Source: Verrucomicrobia bacterium UBA673
Lineage (GTDB): Bacteria > Verrucomicrobiota > Verrucomicrobiia > Limisphaerales > UBA1096
DNA length: 5,506 bases
Assembly: GCA_002299785.1 (NCBI GenBank)
Contig: DBNL01000145.1
Location: 7,315-12,820, forward strand
Reading direction: 5' to 3'
Shown here: positions 1 to 5,485 of the stretch, one piece after another
How the letters are laid out: each line of letters opens with the position of its first letter
Numbering within the stretch: position 1 is the first letter of the stretch
The notes under the pieces: generated by a model
The model's database searches: none
What the model saw: only the letters and a program-made list of their open reading frames with translations
Told to the model about the DNA's origin: nothing
Program-made: the position numbers and the translations under genes

Positions 1-1
1 C

Positions 2-385
2 CCCGAGGATCAGGAGCAGGAACCGTTTGACATTGTGGGGCAGTTGACGTGGGAAGGTGACGTGCCGGTGCTGAAGTTTGACTTCGACATTGAGCAGGAA
101 GTGGAGAGCGACGAGTTTGAAGGCATCACGGTTTTGGTCTCGGCCAATGGCTCTGTTTTCGCTTATGGTGAAAGACTGGCCAGTCCGCCGCTGCTCGCCA
201 TCGCACCGACCGGGGGCAGCCAACTTCGTCTCGCTTGGGAGATTGGCGATTACATTCTCGAGGCCGCCGCCGAGCCGACTTTCGCTGAGCCGGAGACGAT
301 CGTACTCACTGACGGCCAAGCGGAGCATATCATCAAGCCAGACGGCGACCAAACGCATCGTTTCTTCCGCCTCCGCACGCCCTAG
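2..385 (+). CDS. 3' end of a secreted/surface protein, unknown function (5' truncated)
   Basis: The frame is open from the left edge to a TAG at 383-385, so 127 C-terminal residues are visible and the true start lies upstream; the GTG at 35 need not be a start. The visible part is acidic, with a Glu/Asp-rich stretch around 90-120, then a likely beta-rich stretch (Leu-Arg-Leu-Ala-Trp, then Tyr-Ile-Leu-Glu) and a closing Arg-Phe-Phe-Arg-Leu-Arg-Thr-Pro. From memory, this order (a Trp strand, a Leu-Glu strand, then a final Phe-Phe/Tyr-Arg-Leu-Arg strand) is common at the C-termini of large exported verrucomicrobial proteins carrying Ig- or fibronectin-like domains. A cell-surface or secreted location is therefore inferred. 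No catalytic motif is visible and no function is assigned. A 9-nt partial copy of the window's iterated motif lies at 314-322, read as Gly-Gln-Ala. Confidence 0.7.
   Translation, partial: PEDQEQEPFDIVGQLTWEGDVPVLKFDFDIEQEVESDEFEGITVLVSANGSVFAYGERLASPPLLAIAPTGGSQLRLAWEIGDYILEAAAEPTFAEPETIVLTDGQAEHIIKPDGDQTHRFFRLRTP
314..322 (+). repeat. Partial (9-nt) copy of the iterated motif
   Basis: GGCCAAGCG, the right nine bases of the 11-mer, preceded by AC instead of TT. It lies in the truncated first gene and is read as Gly-Gln-Ala. Confidence 0.5.
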
Positions 386-390
386 CCGCA

Positions 391-416
391 CGCTTGCGCT
401 TGGCCAAGCGCAAGCG
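391..416. repeat. Perfect 26-bp intergenic palindrome containing the iterated motif
   Basis: Two 11-nt arms, CGCTTGCGCTT and its exact reverse complement, flank the self-complementary centre GGCC. Bases 390 and 417 no longer pair, so the symmetry is exactly 26 bp. It starts 5 nt after the stop of the first gene and ends 13 nt before the preferred threonine synthase start. As RNA it could fold into an 11-bp stem with a GGCC loop, but no U-tract follows, so it is not a canonical intrinsic terminator. Its core is the 11-mer TTGGCCAAGCG (400-410), found five more times in this window. Possible roles are a factor-dependent transcription end, a binding site for a dimeric protein, or a paired uptake-like element. 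Confidence 0.85.
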
Positions 417-429
417 CAAAACTCGGTAC

Positions 430-1659
430 GTGAATTTCGTGACCCACCTCGATTGCGCCGCTTGCGCCAGGCATTACTCCTCTGGCCAGCCGCAAAACCT
501 CTGCACCGAATGCCACCGGCCGCTTTGGGTACGCTACGACCTCGACCGGGTACGCGATCAGTTCCCGGTCGAGTCGCTTGCCGGCCGACCAAGCGATCTA
601 TGGCGTTATCGCGAACTGCTGCCGTATGCTGACTCGGATAACATCGTGTCACTCGGCGAAACCGCCACTCCTATTCTAACTGCTGCGCGACTTGGCGCGG
701 AGCTGGGCATGACCCATTTGCAAATCAAGGACGAGAGCCGTCTGCCCACTGGCAGCTTCAAGGCGCGTGGCATGGCGATGGCGATCACCATGGCCAACGA
801 GTTTGGTATACGGCGTGTGGCCTGTCCCACAGCCGGAAACGCCGGGGGTGCGATGGCTGCATATGCTTCGCGGGCCGGGATGGAGTCGTTTGTATTAATG
901 CCGGACGACACACCGATGATCAACATGAAGGAAACGCATCTTGCCGGCGCTCAGGTATTTCGCGTGAACGGCTTGATCAACGACTGCGGCCGCCTCGTCG
1001 GCGAAGGCCGGAAGCCGATGGGCTGGTTCGACCTCTCGACACTCAAGGAACCGTATCGTATTGAGGGCAAAAAAACGATGGGCCTCGAACTGGCCGAGCA
1101 GCTTGGCTGGGAGCTGCCAGATGTCATTCTGTACCCGACCGGCGGCGGCACCGGGCTGATTGGCATGTGGAAGGCGTTTGCCGAGCTTGAGGCCATCGGC
1201 TGGCTGCCAAGTGGCAAACGGCCGCGCATGATCGCCTGCCAGAGCGAAGGCTGTGCGCCGATTGTGAGGGCATTCGAGGCCGGCGAAAAACATGCGCCGC
1301 CTTTTGAGAACGCCCATACCGTGGCCAGCGGACTTCGTGTGCCGGTGGCGGTCGGCGATTTCATGATTCTTAATGCCGTCCGCGAGAGTGGCGGCTGCGC
1401 GGTGACTGCACCCGAAAGTTGCATCGCCGGCTGGATGGAGCGCCTGGCCAAGCTTGAAGGACTGGCCATCTGCCCAGAGACGGCCATTTGCATGGGTGTT
1501 CTCGACCAGCTGCTTGCCGGCGGCGCCATCCGGCCAAGCGAAAGCGTGCTCGTCTTCAACACCGGCGGGGCAATGAAATACCCCGACCTCATCGAGGAAC
1601 CCGTCCGCCATATCGACCTTGGCCAAGCGCCCGACTGGCAAGCCATCGCCGAGGGTTGA
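430..1659 (+). CDS. thrC: Threonine synthase-like PLP-dependent enzyme
   Basis: Predicted 409-residue cytoplasmic enzyme of fold type II, converting O-phosphohomoserine to threonine and phosphate. An N-terminal Cys4 pair (Cys9, Cys12, Cys25, Cys28) looks like the zinc-ribbon seen at the start of many threonine synthases. The PLP Schiff-base lysine is expected at Lys111 in Thr-Gly-Ser-Phe-Lys-Ala-Arg-Gly. A Thr-Ala-Gly-Asn-Ala-Gly-Gly loop (about 134-140) and the phosphate-binding Gly-Gly-Gly-Thr-Gly (about 238-242) follow, and Asn-Thr-Gly-Gly near the C-terminus would face the pyridine ring. The GTG at 430 is chosen because it gives Met-Asn-Phe-Val-Thr-His-Leu-Asp-Cys, a typical beginning for the family. 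A TTG at 394 would add 12 basic residues encoded by the palindrome. No Shine-Dalgarno is evident. No homoserine-pathway genes are adjacent. The Ala after the lysine (many homologues have Asp) leaves a related beta-eliminating PLP enzyme possible. Confidence 0.85.
   Translation: MNFVTHLDCAACARHYSSGQPQNLCTECHRPLWVRYDLDRVRDQFPVESLAGRPSDLWRYRELLPYADSDNIVSLGETATPILTAARLGAELGMTHLQIKDESRLPTGSFKARGMAMAITMANEFGIRRVACPTAGNAGGAMAAYASRAGMESFVLMPDDTPMINMKETHLAGAQVFRVNGLINDCGRLVGEGRKPMGWFDLSTLKEPYRIEGKKTMGLELAEQLGWELPDVILYPTGGGTGLIGMWKAFAELEAIGWLPSGKRPRMIACQSEGCAPIVRAFEAGEKHAPPFENAHTVASGLRVPVAVGDFMILNAVRESGGCAVTAPESCIAGWMERLAKLEGLAICPETAICMGVLDQLLAGGAIRPSESVLVFNTGGAMKYPDLIEEPVRHIDLGQAPDWQAIAEG
1532..1540 (+). 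repeat. Partial (9-nt) copy of the iterated motif, third codon frame
   Basis: GGCCAAGCG inside the threonine synthase gene, read as part of Arg-Pro-Ser. This is a different codon frame from the copies read as Leu-Ala-Lys-Arg or Gly-Gln-Ala, so protein sequence does not explain the motif. Confidence 0.5.
1619..1629 (+). repeat. Iterated motif TTGGCCAAGCG, end of threonine synthase gene
   Basis: An exact 11-mer copy, preceded by C so that a 10-bp palindrome CTTGGCCAAG forms. It is read as Leu-Gly-Gln-Ala within the last 14 residues of threonine synthase, beyond the recognisable catalytic motifs. Confidence 0.75.
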
Positions 1660-1716
1660 ACTGAATGCCGATTCCGAGTATCCAGAGTTCCGCATGCTCG
1701 CATTCCATTTAAAACA

Positions 1717-3123
1717 ATGAAATCTCTACACATAATTATTGTTGTCGGTCTGATTTTGGTCGGCGGTTGTGCCACTCCGACGGAGCCTGGCTTGGCCAAG
1801 CGCACCGCTGTGCTGACAAGCGACAAGGGACCACGGCTGATACAGGCCGGGCCGATGATTGGCCATGTCGGTTCGCACGGTGCCAAGGTCTGGATACGCG
1901 CCAAGCGTGGCTCGATGCTCACGGCCAAGGCGGCCCAAGGCGGCAAGAAGCGAAACCGCCTCTCTGTCGAGGACTTGGGTAACGGTTTTTCAGTGCTGCA
2001 TTTTTCGCGCTTGGCACCAGCCGCCGACACGCGAGTGGTGCTGACCGTCGAGCGTGAGGGCAGCGCCACTGAGACGGCTGAGGTCGCCTTTCGCACGGCG
2101 GCGGTGCCATCGGAAACCGGCAAGGTGCGAATAGCCTTTGGCTCGTGCAGCAAGGTGTCGCAGTTTAACAGCGGGCCAATTTACAAGGCGATCGCCGCTG
2201 AGCAGCCGGACATGGCGCTGTTTATCGGTGACAATTCCTACTTCATCGTTGCTGATGGCAGCGACAGACATTTCAACACTACCGGCCCGATGGGTGACTG
2301 GTCGTCGCCTGAGGCGATGACGGCGCGCCACCTCACCACCCGCATGCACCCCGACCTGCAGTCGATGTTCCGCTCGGTGCCGAGTTACGCCGTTTGGGAC
2401 GACCACGACTACGGGCCAGACAACGCCGACCGCACACTAGGTTTGCGTGAGGAGGCGACGACGGTGTTTCGCCAAATGTGGGCCAATTCCGACTACGGTA
2501 CCGACAGTGTTCCTGGTATTTTTAGTTCGTTTCGCAATGGTCCAGTTGAGGTATTCCTGCTGGACGATCGCTACTACAAATATTCGCCGCAGAAACATAA
2601 GGATGTCACGATGGCAACTGGCGAAATCTGGGGCAGGGCGCAGACTGACTGGCTGCTCAATGGCCTCAAGCGCTCGACTGCGCCGGTCAAGCTCATCGCC
2701 AATGGCACGCAGGTCATCACACGCAGCACCGGCGGCGAGGGGCATCGGAGGGAGGCGCAGAACGAGTTGCAGCGGCTGATCGATCACATCGAAAAATACC
2801 GCATTGATGGGGTTATTTTCCTTAGCGGTGATCGCCATTATAGTGAGTTGCATTACGAGGAGCGTGCCGGCCATCCGCCACTACTTGAGTTCACCAGTTC
2901 GCCGCTGCAGCAGGCTCAAAAAGTTGGGCCACTCAAAAACCGGCCCAACACATTTCGGCTTTGGGGGCTGAAGGGTAACAGTTACGGGTTGGTGACGGTG
3001 GACATCCCGGAACCGGACAAGGGTACCGTTAGGCTTGAGGTGCGCACAGAGGCCAACACTGTACCGGTGGTCGAGAACACCCGCTGTTCCTCCGCCTGGC
3101 AGTTAAGTGATTTGCGCTATTGA
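1717..3123 (+). CDS. PhoD-like metallophosphatase lipoprotein
   Basis: A 468-residue predicted lipoprotein of the alkaline phosphatase D/PhoD family, which hydrolyses phosphate mono- or diesters with a metal centre. The N-terminus is a short lipoprotein signal (Lys2, hydrophobic 4-15, lipobox Leu-Val-Gly-Gly-Cys with Cys18). A beta-rich N-terminal domain spans about 38-127. The catalytic domain follows: Phe-Gly-Ser-Cys (141-144; the family uses this Cys as an iron ligand), Gly-Asp-Asn-Ser-Tyr (171-175), Trp-Asp-Asp-His-Asp-Tyr-Gly (227-233), Leu-Leu-Asp-Asp-Arg-Tyr-Tyr (281-287) and Leu-Ser-Gly-Asp-Arg-His-Tyr (369-375). All expected metal-binding blocks are in order. Unlike Bacillus PhoD, no Tat twin-arginine signal is visible, so Sec export is inferred. 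It is the first gene of the hydrolase block, 57 nt after threonine synthase with no evident Shine-Dalgarno. Its TGA overlaps the next gene's start. The true substrate is unknown. Confidence 0.82.
   Translation: MKSLHIIIVVGLILVGGCATPTEPGLAKRTAVLTSDKGPRLIQAGPMIGHVGSHGAKVWIRAKRGSMLTAKAAQGGKKRNRLSVEDLGNGFSVLHFSRLAPAADTRVVLTVEREGSATETAEVAFRTAAVPSETGKVRIAFGSCSKVSQFNSGPIYKAIAAEQPDMALFIGDNSYFIVADGSDRHFNTTGPMGDWSSPEAMTARHLTTRMHPDLQSMFRSVPSYAVWDDHDYGPDNADRTLGLREEATTVFRQMWANSDYGTDSVPGIFSSFRNGPVEVFLLDDRYYKYSPQKHKDVTMATGEIWGRAQTDWLLNGLKRSTAPVKLIANGTQVITRSTGGEGHRREAQNELQRLIDHIEKYRIDGVIFLSGDRHYSELHYEERAGHPPLLEFTSSPLQQAQKVGPLKNRPNTFRLWGLKGNSYGLVTVDIPEPDKGTVRLEVRTEANTVPVVENTRCSSAWQLSDLRY
1792..1802 (+). repeat. 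Iterated motif TTGGCCAAGCG, linker of the phosphatase lipoprotein
   Basis: An exact 11-mer copy, also with the leading C. It is read as Leu-Ala-Lys-Arg at residues 26-29, in the presumed flexible linker just after lipid-anchor Cys18. Confidence 0.75.
3120..3123 (+). promoter_or_regulatory. TTGA stop/start overlap, phosphatase to sulfatase
   Basis: The phosphatase stop TGA (3121-3123) shares bases with the sulfatase TTG start (3120-3122). No clear Shine-Dalgarno precedes it, only a weak AAGTGA near 3106. Reinitiation by the terminating ribosome is the simplest explanation, which would tie sulfatase output to phosphatase translation. The overlap is seen directly; the coupling is inferred. Confidence 0.7.
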
Positions 3124-4568
3124 AATTTTCAAAGCACATCCAGCTCACACTAGGTTTTTTAATCGCCCTGCTGTCGCTGCCGGTTGGCCAAGCGACTGAG
3201 AGTGCGACCAGGCCAAATGTGTTATTCATCGCCGTTGACGATCTAAATGATTGGGTCGGTGTGCTTGGAGGGCACCCGCAGGCTCGGACGCCGAATATGG
3301 ATCGATTGGCCAAGCGCGGCCTGCTCTTCACCAAAGCCTACTGTTCCGCGCCGGGTTGCAACGCGTCGCGCTCGAGTTTGCTCACGGGTTTGCGCCCATC
3401 GACGACCGGCATATACGCAAATGCGCACGATTGGCGGCAGGCGCCCAAACTGAGCGGTGCAGTCACGTTGCCGCGTCATTTCAGAAACAACGGCTACCTC
3501 ACTCTTGGCACAGGAAAGCTGTTTCACGCCCACACGTTCTTCGGCAAGAAGAACCTCAACGGTTATCCGGACCCTGAAGCATGGGCCGACTATTTCCCGT
3601 CCAAGACGCAGCAGATGCCGGAGGAAGCCGTGCCGGAGAACTGGCCAGTCAACAGCAGTCGAAAATTTTACGGTGGCCACTTCGACTGGTCGCCGCTGCA
3701 GATTCCAAACGCTGGGATGGCTGACGCCAAGGTCGTCTCGTGGGCTAACAAACAATTAGCCAAACAGCATGAGCAGCCTCTGTTTTTGTCTGTTGGCATT
3801 TATCGCCCGCACGTGCCGTGGTACGTGCCACAGAAATATTTTGACCGCTTCCCGCTCGAAGAAATCCAGTTGCCCAAAAATTTGTCGGACGATCTCGACG
3901 ATATCCCTGCCGTCGGGCAGGCGATGGCTAAACGCCAATGGCACAAATGGATCACCGAAAACGGCCAGTGGAAAATGGCGGTGCAGGGCTATCTCGCCTC
4001 GCTGTCCTTCGCCGACGACATGGTGGGTGAACTGCTCAAAGCGCTCGACAACGGTCCGATGGCCAACGACACGCTAATTATTTTGTGGGGCGACCACGGC
4101 TATCACCTCGGCGAAAAGGAAAACTGGGAAAAGTTCGCCCTGTGGGAAGATACGACCCACGTGCCGCTCATCATCGTCGACCCGCGTCGCACCCAGCCCG
4201 GCACTCGCTACGAGTCGCCGGTGAGCCTGCTAGACCTTTACCCGACCCTCGTCAAGCTGTGCGGCCTTGGCCTCCCACCGCAGCCGCTCGAGGGGCGCAG
4301 TCTGGCCAACCACCTCACCAAGCCAGGTGAGAAAAGCAGAAGCGTCGCCGTTACCACTCAGGGAAGGGGGAATCACGCCATTCGGTCGAGCCGCCACCGA
4401 TACATCCGCTACGCTGACGGCAGCGAGGAGTTGTACGATCACAAAACCGACCCGCACGAGTGGAACAACCTTGCCGGTGACCCAAGCTCAGCCAAGGTCA
4501 AATCGAGCTTGGCCAAGCGACTACCAGGCGTTAACGCCGAGCCGATCGAGATTAACCCAAGGCCATGA
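3120..4568 (+). CDS. Secreted sulfatase, iduronate-2-sulfatase-like
   Basis: A 482-residue type I sulfatase that removes sulfate from an ester, probably on a polysaccharide. A Sec signal peptide ends near Gly-Gln-Ala (23-25). Mature motifs follow the iduronate-2-sulfatase pattern: Asp40-Asp41 metal ligands, Cys80-Asn-Ala-Ser-Arg84 where Cys80 should become formylglycine, Lys133 and His136, His231 in Arg-Pro-His-Val-Pro-Trp, Asp325-His326 in Gly-Asp-His-Gly, and Lys338. Spacings match the human enzyme's active-site residues as I recall them, so activity is likely. The C-terminus has the usual Glu-Leu-Tyr-Asp then Asp-Pro-x-Glu ending. The start is a TTG at 3120 inside the preceding gene's stop (TTGA); it places the signal peptide correctly and no ATG gives a better one. 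The cysteine motif has Ala where most have Pro. Maturation needs a formylglycine-generating enzyme or anaerobic sulfatase-maturating enzyme encoded elsewhere. The exact substrate is not predictable. Confidence 0.9.
   Translation: MKFSKHIQLTLGFLIALLSLPVGQATESATRPNVLFIAVDDLNDWVGVLGGHPQARTPNMDRLAKRGLLFTKAYCSAPGCNASRSSLLTGLRPSTTGIYANAHDWRQAPKLSGAVTLPRHFRNNGYLTLGTGKLFHAHTFFGKKNLNGYPDPEAWADYFPSKTQQMPEEAVPENWPVNSSRKFYGGHFDWSPLQIPNAGMADAKVVSWANKQLAKQHEQPLFLSVGIYRPHVPWYVPQKYFDRFPLEEIQLPKNLSDDLDDIPAVGQAMAKRQWHKWITENGQWKMAVQGYLASLSFADDMVGELLKALDNGPMANDTLIILWGDHGYHLGEKENWEKFALWEDTTHVPLIIVDPRRTQPGTRYESPVSLLDLYPTLVKLCGLGLPPQPLEGRSLANHLTKPGEKSRSVAVTTQGRGNHAIRSSRHRYIRYADGSEELYDHKTDPHEWNNLAGDPSSAKVKSSLAKRLPGVNAEPIEINPRP
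3184..3194 (+). repeat. Iterated motif TTGGCCAAGCG, signal-peptide end of the sulfatase
   Basis: An exact 11-mer copy read as Val-Gly-Gln-Ala, which coincides with the predicted signal peptidase cleavage site of the sulfatase. Confidence 0.75.
3306..3316 (+). repeat. Iterated motif TTGGCCAAGCG, sulfatase core
   Basis: An exact 11-mer copy read as Leu-Ala-Lys-Arg in Met-Asp-Arg-Leu-Ala-Lys-Arg-Gly. Sulfatases normally have a similar peptide here, so this copy alone could be partly explained by protein constraint. Confidence 0.65.
4509..4519 (+). repeat. Iterated motif TTGGCCAAGCG, sulfatase C-terminus
   Basis: An exact 11-mer copy with the leading C, read as Leu-Ala-Lys-Arg about 16 residues before the sulfatase stop, in a tail beyond the catalytic domain. 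Confidence 0.75.
4565..4568 (+). promoter_or_regulatory. ATGA stop/start overlap, sulfatase to S51 peptidase
   Basis: The sulfatase stop TGA (4566-4568) overlaps the peptidase ATG (4565-4567), the classical arrangement for translational coupling. With the similar TTGA overlap upstream, it supports a single transcript for the three exported hydrolases. Confidence 0.8.
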
Positions 4569-5413
4569 AAAAAAGGACCTTTCTCCCACTGTTAACAGCG
4601 GCATTGTTGCTGCAGGGTTGCTTGATACTTGAGCGCCTGGTCGGGCAGTCGGCTACTCTTGGCCCGGCCAACGGCTCGCTCGTCATCGTCGGTGGAGGCG
4701 GGATGCCGAAGGTAATTTTTGATCGGTTTTTTGAGGCAGCTGGGGGACGTGATGCCAAGATTGTAGTCGTGCCGACTGCCGGCTCCGCCGCCGATTACGA
4801 CGAATCGACCAGTTCTATGATGATGTTCAAAAGGGCTGGCGCAACGAATGTTCATCTTTTGCACACGCACGATTCGAAGGTCGCGGACTCGGATGAGTTT
4901 GTCGCCGTGCTGAGTGATGCCAAGGCGGTGTGGTTCGGCGGCGGACGGCAGTGGCGCCTGGCGGATGCATACCTCGGCACCAAGACGGAGGCGGCGTTTC
5001 ACGGGGTTCTCAAGCGGTGTGGCGTGATCGGCGGCAGCTCAGCTGGGGCGACGATTCAGGCTTCGTACCTCGTTCGCGGTGCGCCGGAAGGGAATCATAT
5101 CATGATGGCGCCCGGTCACGAGCGGGGCTTTGGCTACATCCGTAATTGCGCGATCGACCAGCATCTGCTCGCCCGCAAACGCGAGAACGACATGTTGCCG
5201 GTAATTCGTAAACACCCACACCTGCTCGGCATTGGCATCGACGAATCGACCGCGCTGTTCGTGCGCGGCAACACAGCTGAGGTCATCGGCAAAAGCAAGG
5301 TGCTCTTTTATGACATCGCTCTGGAGAAAACGGTCGGCGAAAAGTTTTACATAACACTCGATCCCGGCGAGCGCTACGACCTCAAGTCTCGTAGCAAACT
5401 CCCTGCCAAGTGA
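4565..5413 (+). CDS. Cyanophycinase/peptidase S51-like lipoprotein
   Basis: A 282-residue predicted lipoprotein of serine peptidase family S51, which includes cyanophycinase and the aspartyl dipeptidase PepE. The signal is Met-Lys-Lys-Arg, a hydrophobic run and lipobox Leu-Leu-Gln-Gly-Cys (Cys19). The core begins with Gly-Ser-Leu-Val-Ile-Val-Gly-Gly-Gly (37-45). Trp-Phe-Gly-Gly-Gly (123-127) is followed by the nucleophile elbow Gly-Gly-Ser-Ser-Ala-Gly (156-161), making Ser159 the likely nucleophile. Ile-Asp-Gln-His (197-200) then leads into Leu-Ala-Arg-x-Arg-Glu-Asn, as in cyanophycinases, and Gly-Ile-Asp-Glu-Ser ends a candidate triad Ser159/His200/Glu227. Its ATG overlaps the sulfatase stop (ATGA), with a weak AAGG at 4559-4562, so translation is probably coupled. 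Export as a lipoprotein argues against breakdown of internal cyanophycin granules, and no cyanophycin synthetase is nearby. It may act on external beta-aspartyl peptides or another substrate. Confidence 0.83.
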   Translation: MKKRTFLPLLTAALLLQGCLILERLVGQSATLGPANGSLVIVGGGGMPKVIFDRFFEAAGGRDAKIVVVPTAGSAADYDESTSSMMMFKRAGATNVHLLHTHDSKVADSDEFVAVLSDAKAVWFGGGRQWRLADAYLGTKTEAAFHGVLKRCGVIGGSSAGATIQASYLVRGAPEGNHIMMAPGHERGFGYIRNCAIDQHLLARKRENDMLPVIRKHPHLLGIGIDESTALFVRGNTAEVIGKSKVLFYDIALEKTVGEKFYITLDPGERYDLKSRSKLPAK

Positions 5414-5465
5414 CTTTTTCCCAAAGCCATGAGTGTCGCGCCAGCGTTTTGTGGTTTGGACGTCT

Positions 5466-5484
5466 CTGGCTCTTTGGAAGCCAG
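5466..5484 (+). terminator. Weak hairpin downstream of the hydrolase block
   Basis: CTGGCT and AGCCAG form a 6-bp stem around a 7-nt loop, about 50 nt after the peptidase stop. No T-run follows, so it is at best a weak or factor-dependent terminator. The 93 nt after the last gene otherwise show no convincing gene. Confidence 0.25.
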
Positions 5485-5485
5485 T

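Noticed and set aside
391..416. Palindrome as a standard intrinsic terminator
   Set aside because: The stem is strong but followed by CAAAACTCGG with no T-run; kept as a repeat with open function.
394..429. Upstream TTG start for threonine synthase adding 12 residues
   Set aside because: The added residues are basic and encoded largely by the palindrome; the GTG at 430 gives a family-typical N-terminus just ahead of the first Cys pair.
78..632. Plus-strand open frame of 184 codons bridging the first gene and threonine synthase
   Set aside because: It overlaps both in another frame, has Arg/Ser/Pro-rich shadow composition, and the competing frames have recognisable features.
895..1695. Minus-strand open frame of 266 codons opposite threonine synthase
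   Set aside because: Fully antisense to a gene with clear PLP motifs; no family resemblance seen.
1660..1716. Promoter for the hydrolase block in the 57-nt gap
   Set aside because: An AT-rich patch (near 1705-1715) exists, but no convincing -35/-10 pair with proper spacing could be identified.
951..2153. Long open frame on the minus strand (400 codons) across the threonine synthase and phosphatase genes
   Set aside because: It runs antisense to two well-supported genes, its translation is rich in Ser, Arg, Pro and Ala without any recognisable motif, and it spans their gap. It is a by-product of GC-rich codon use.
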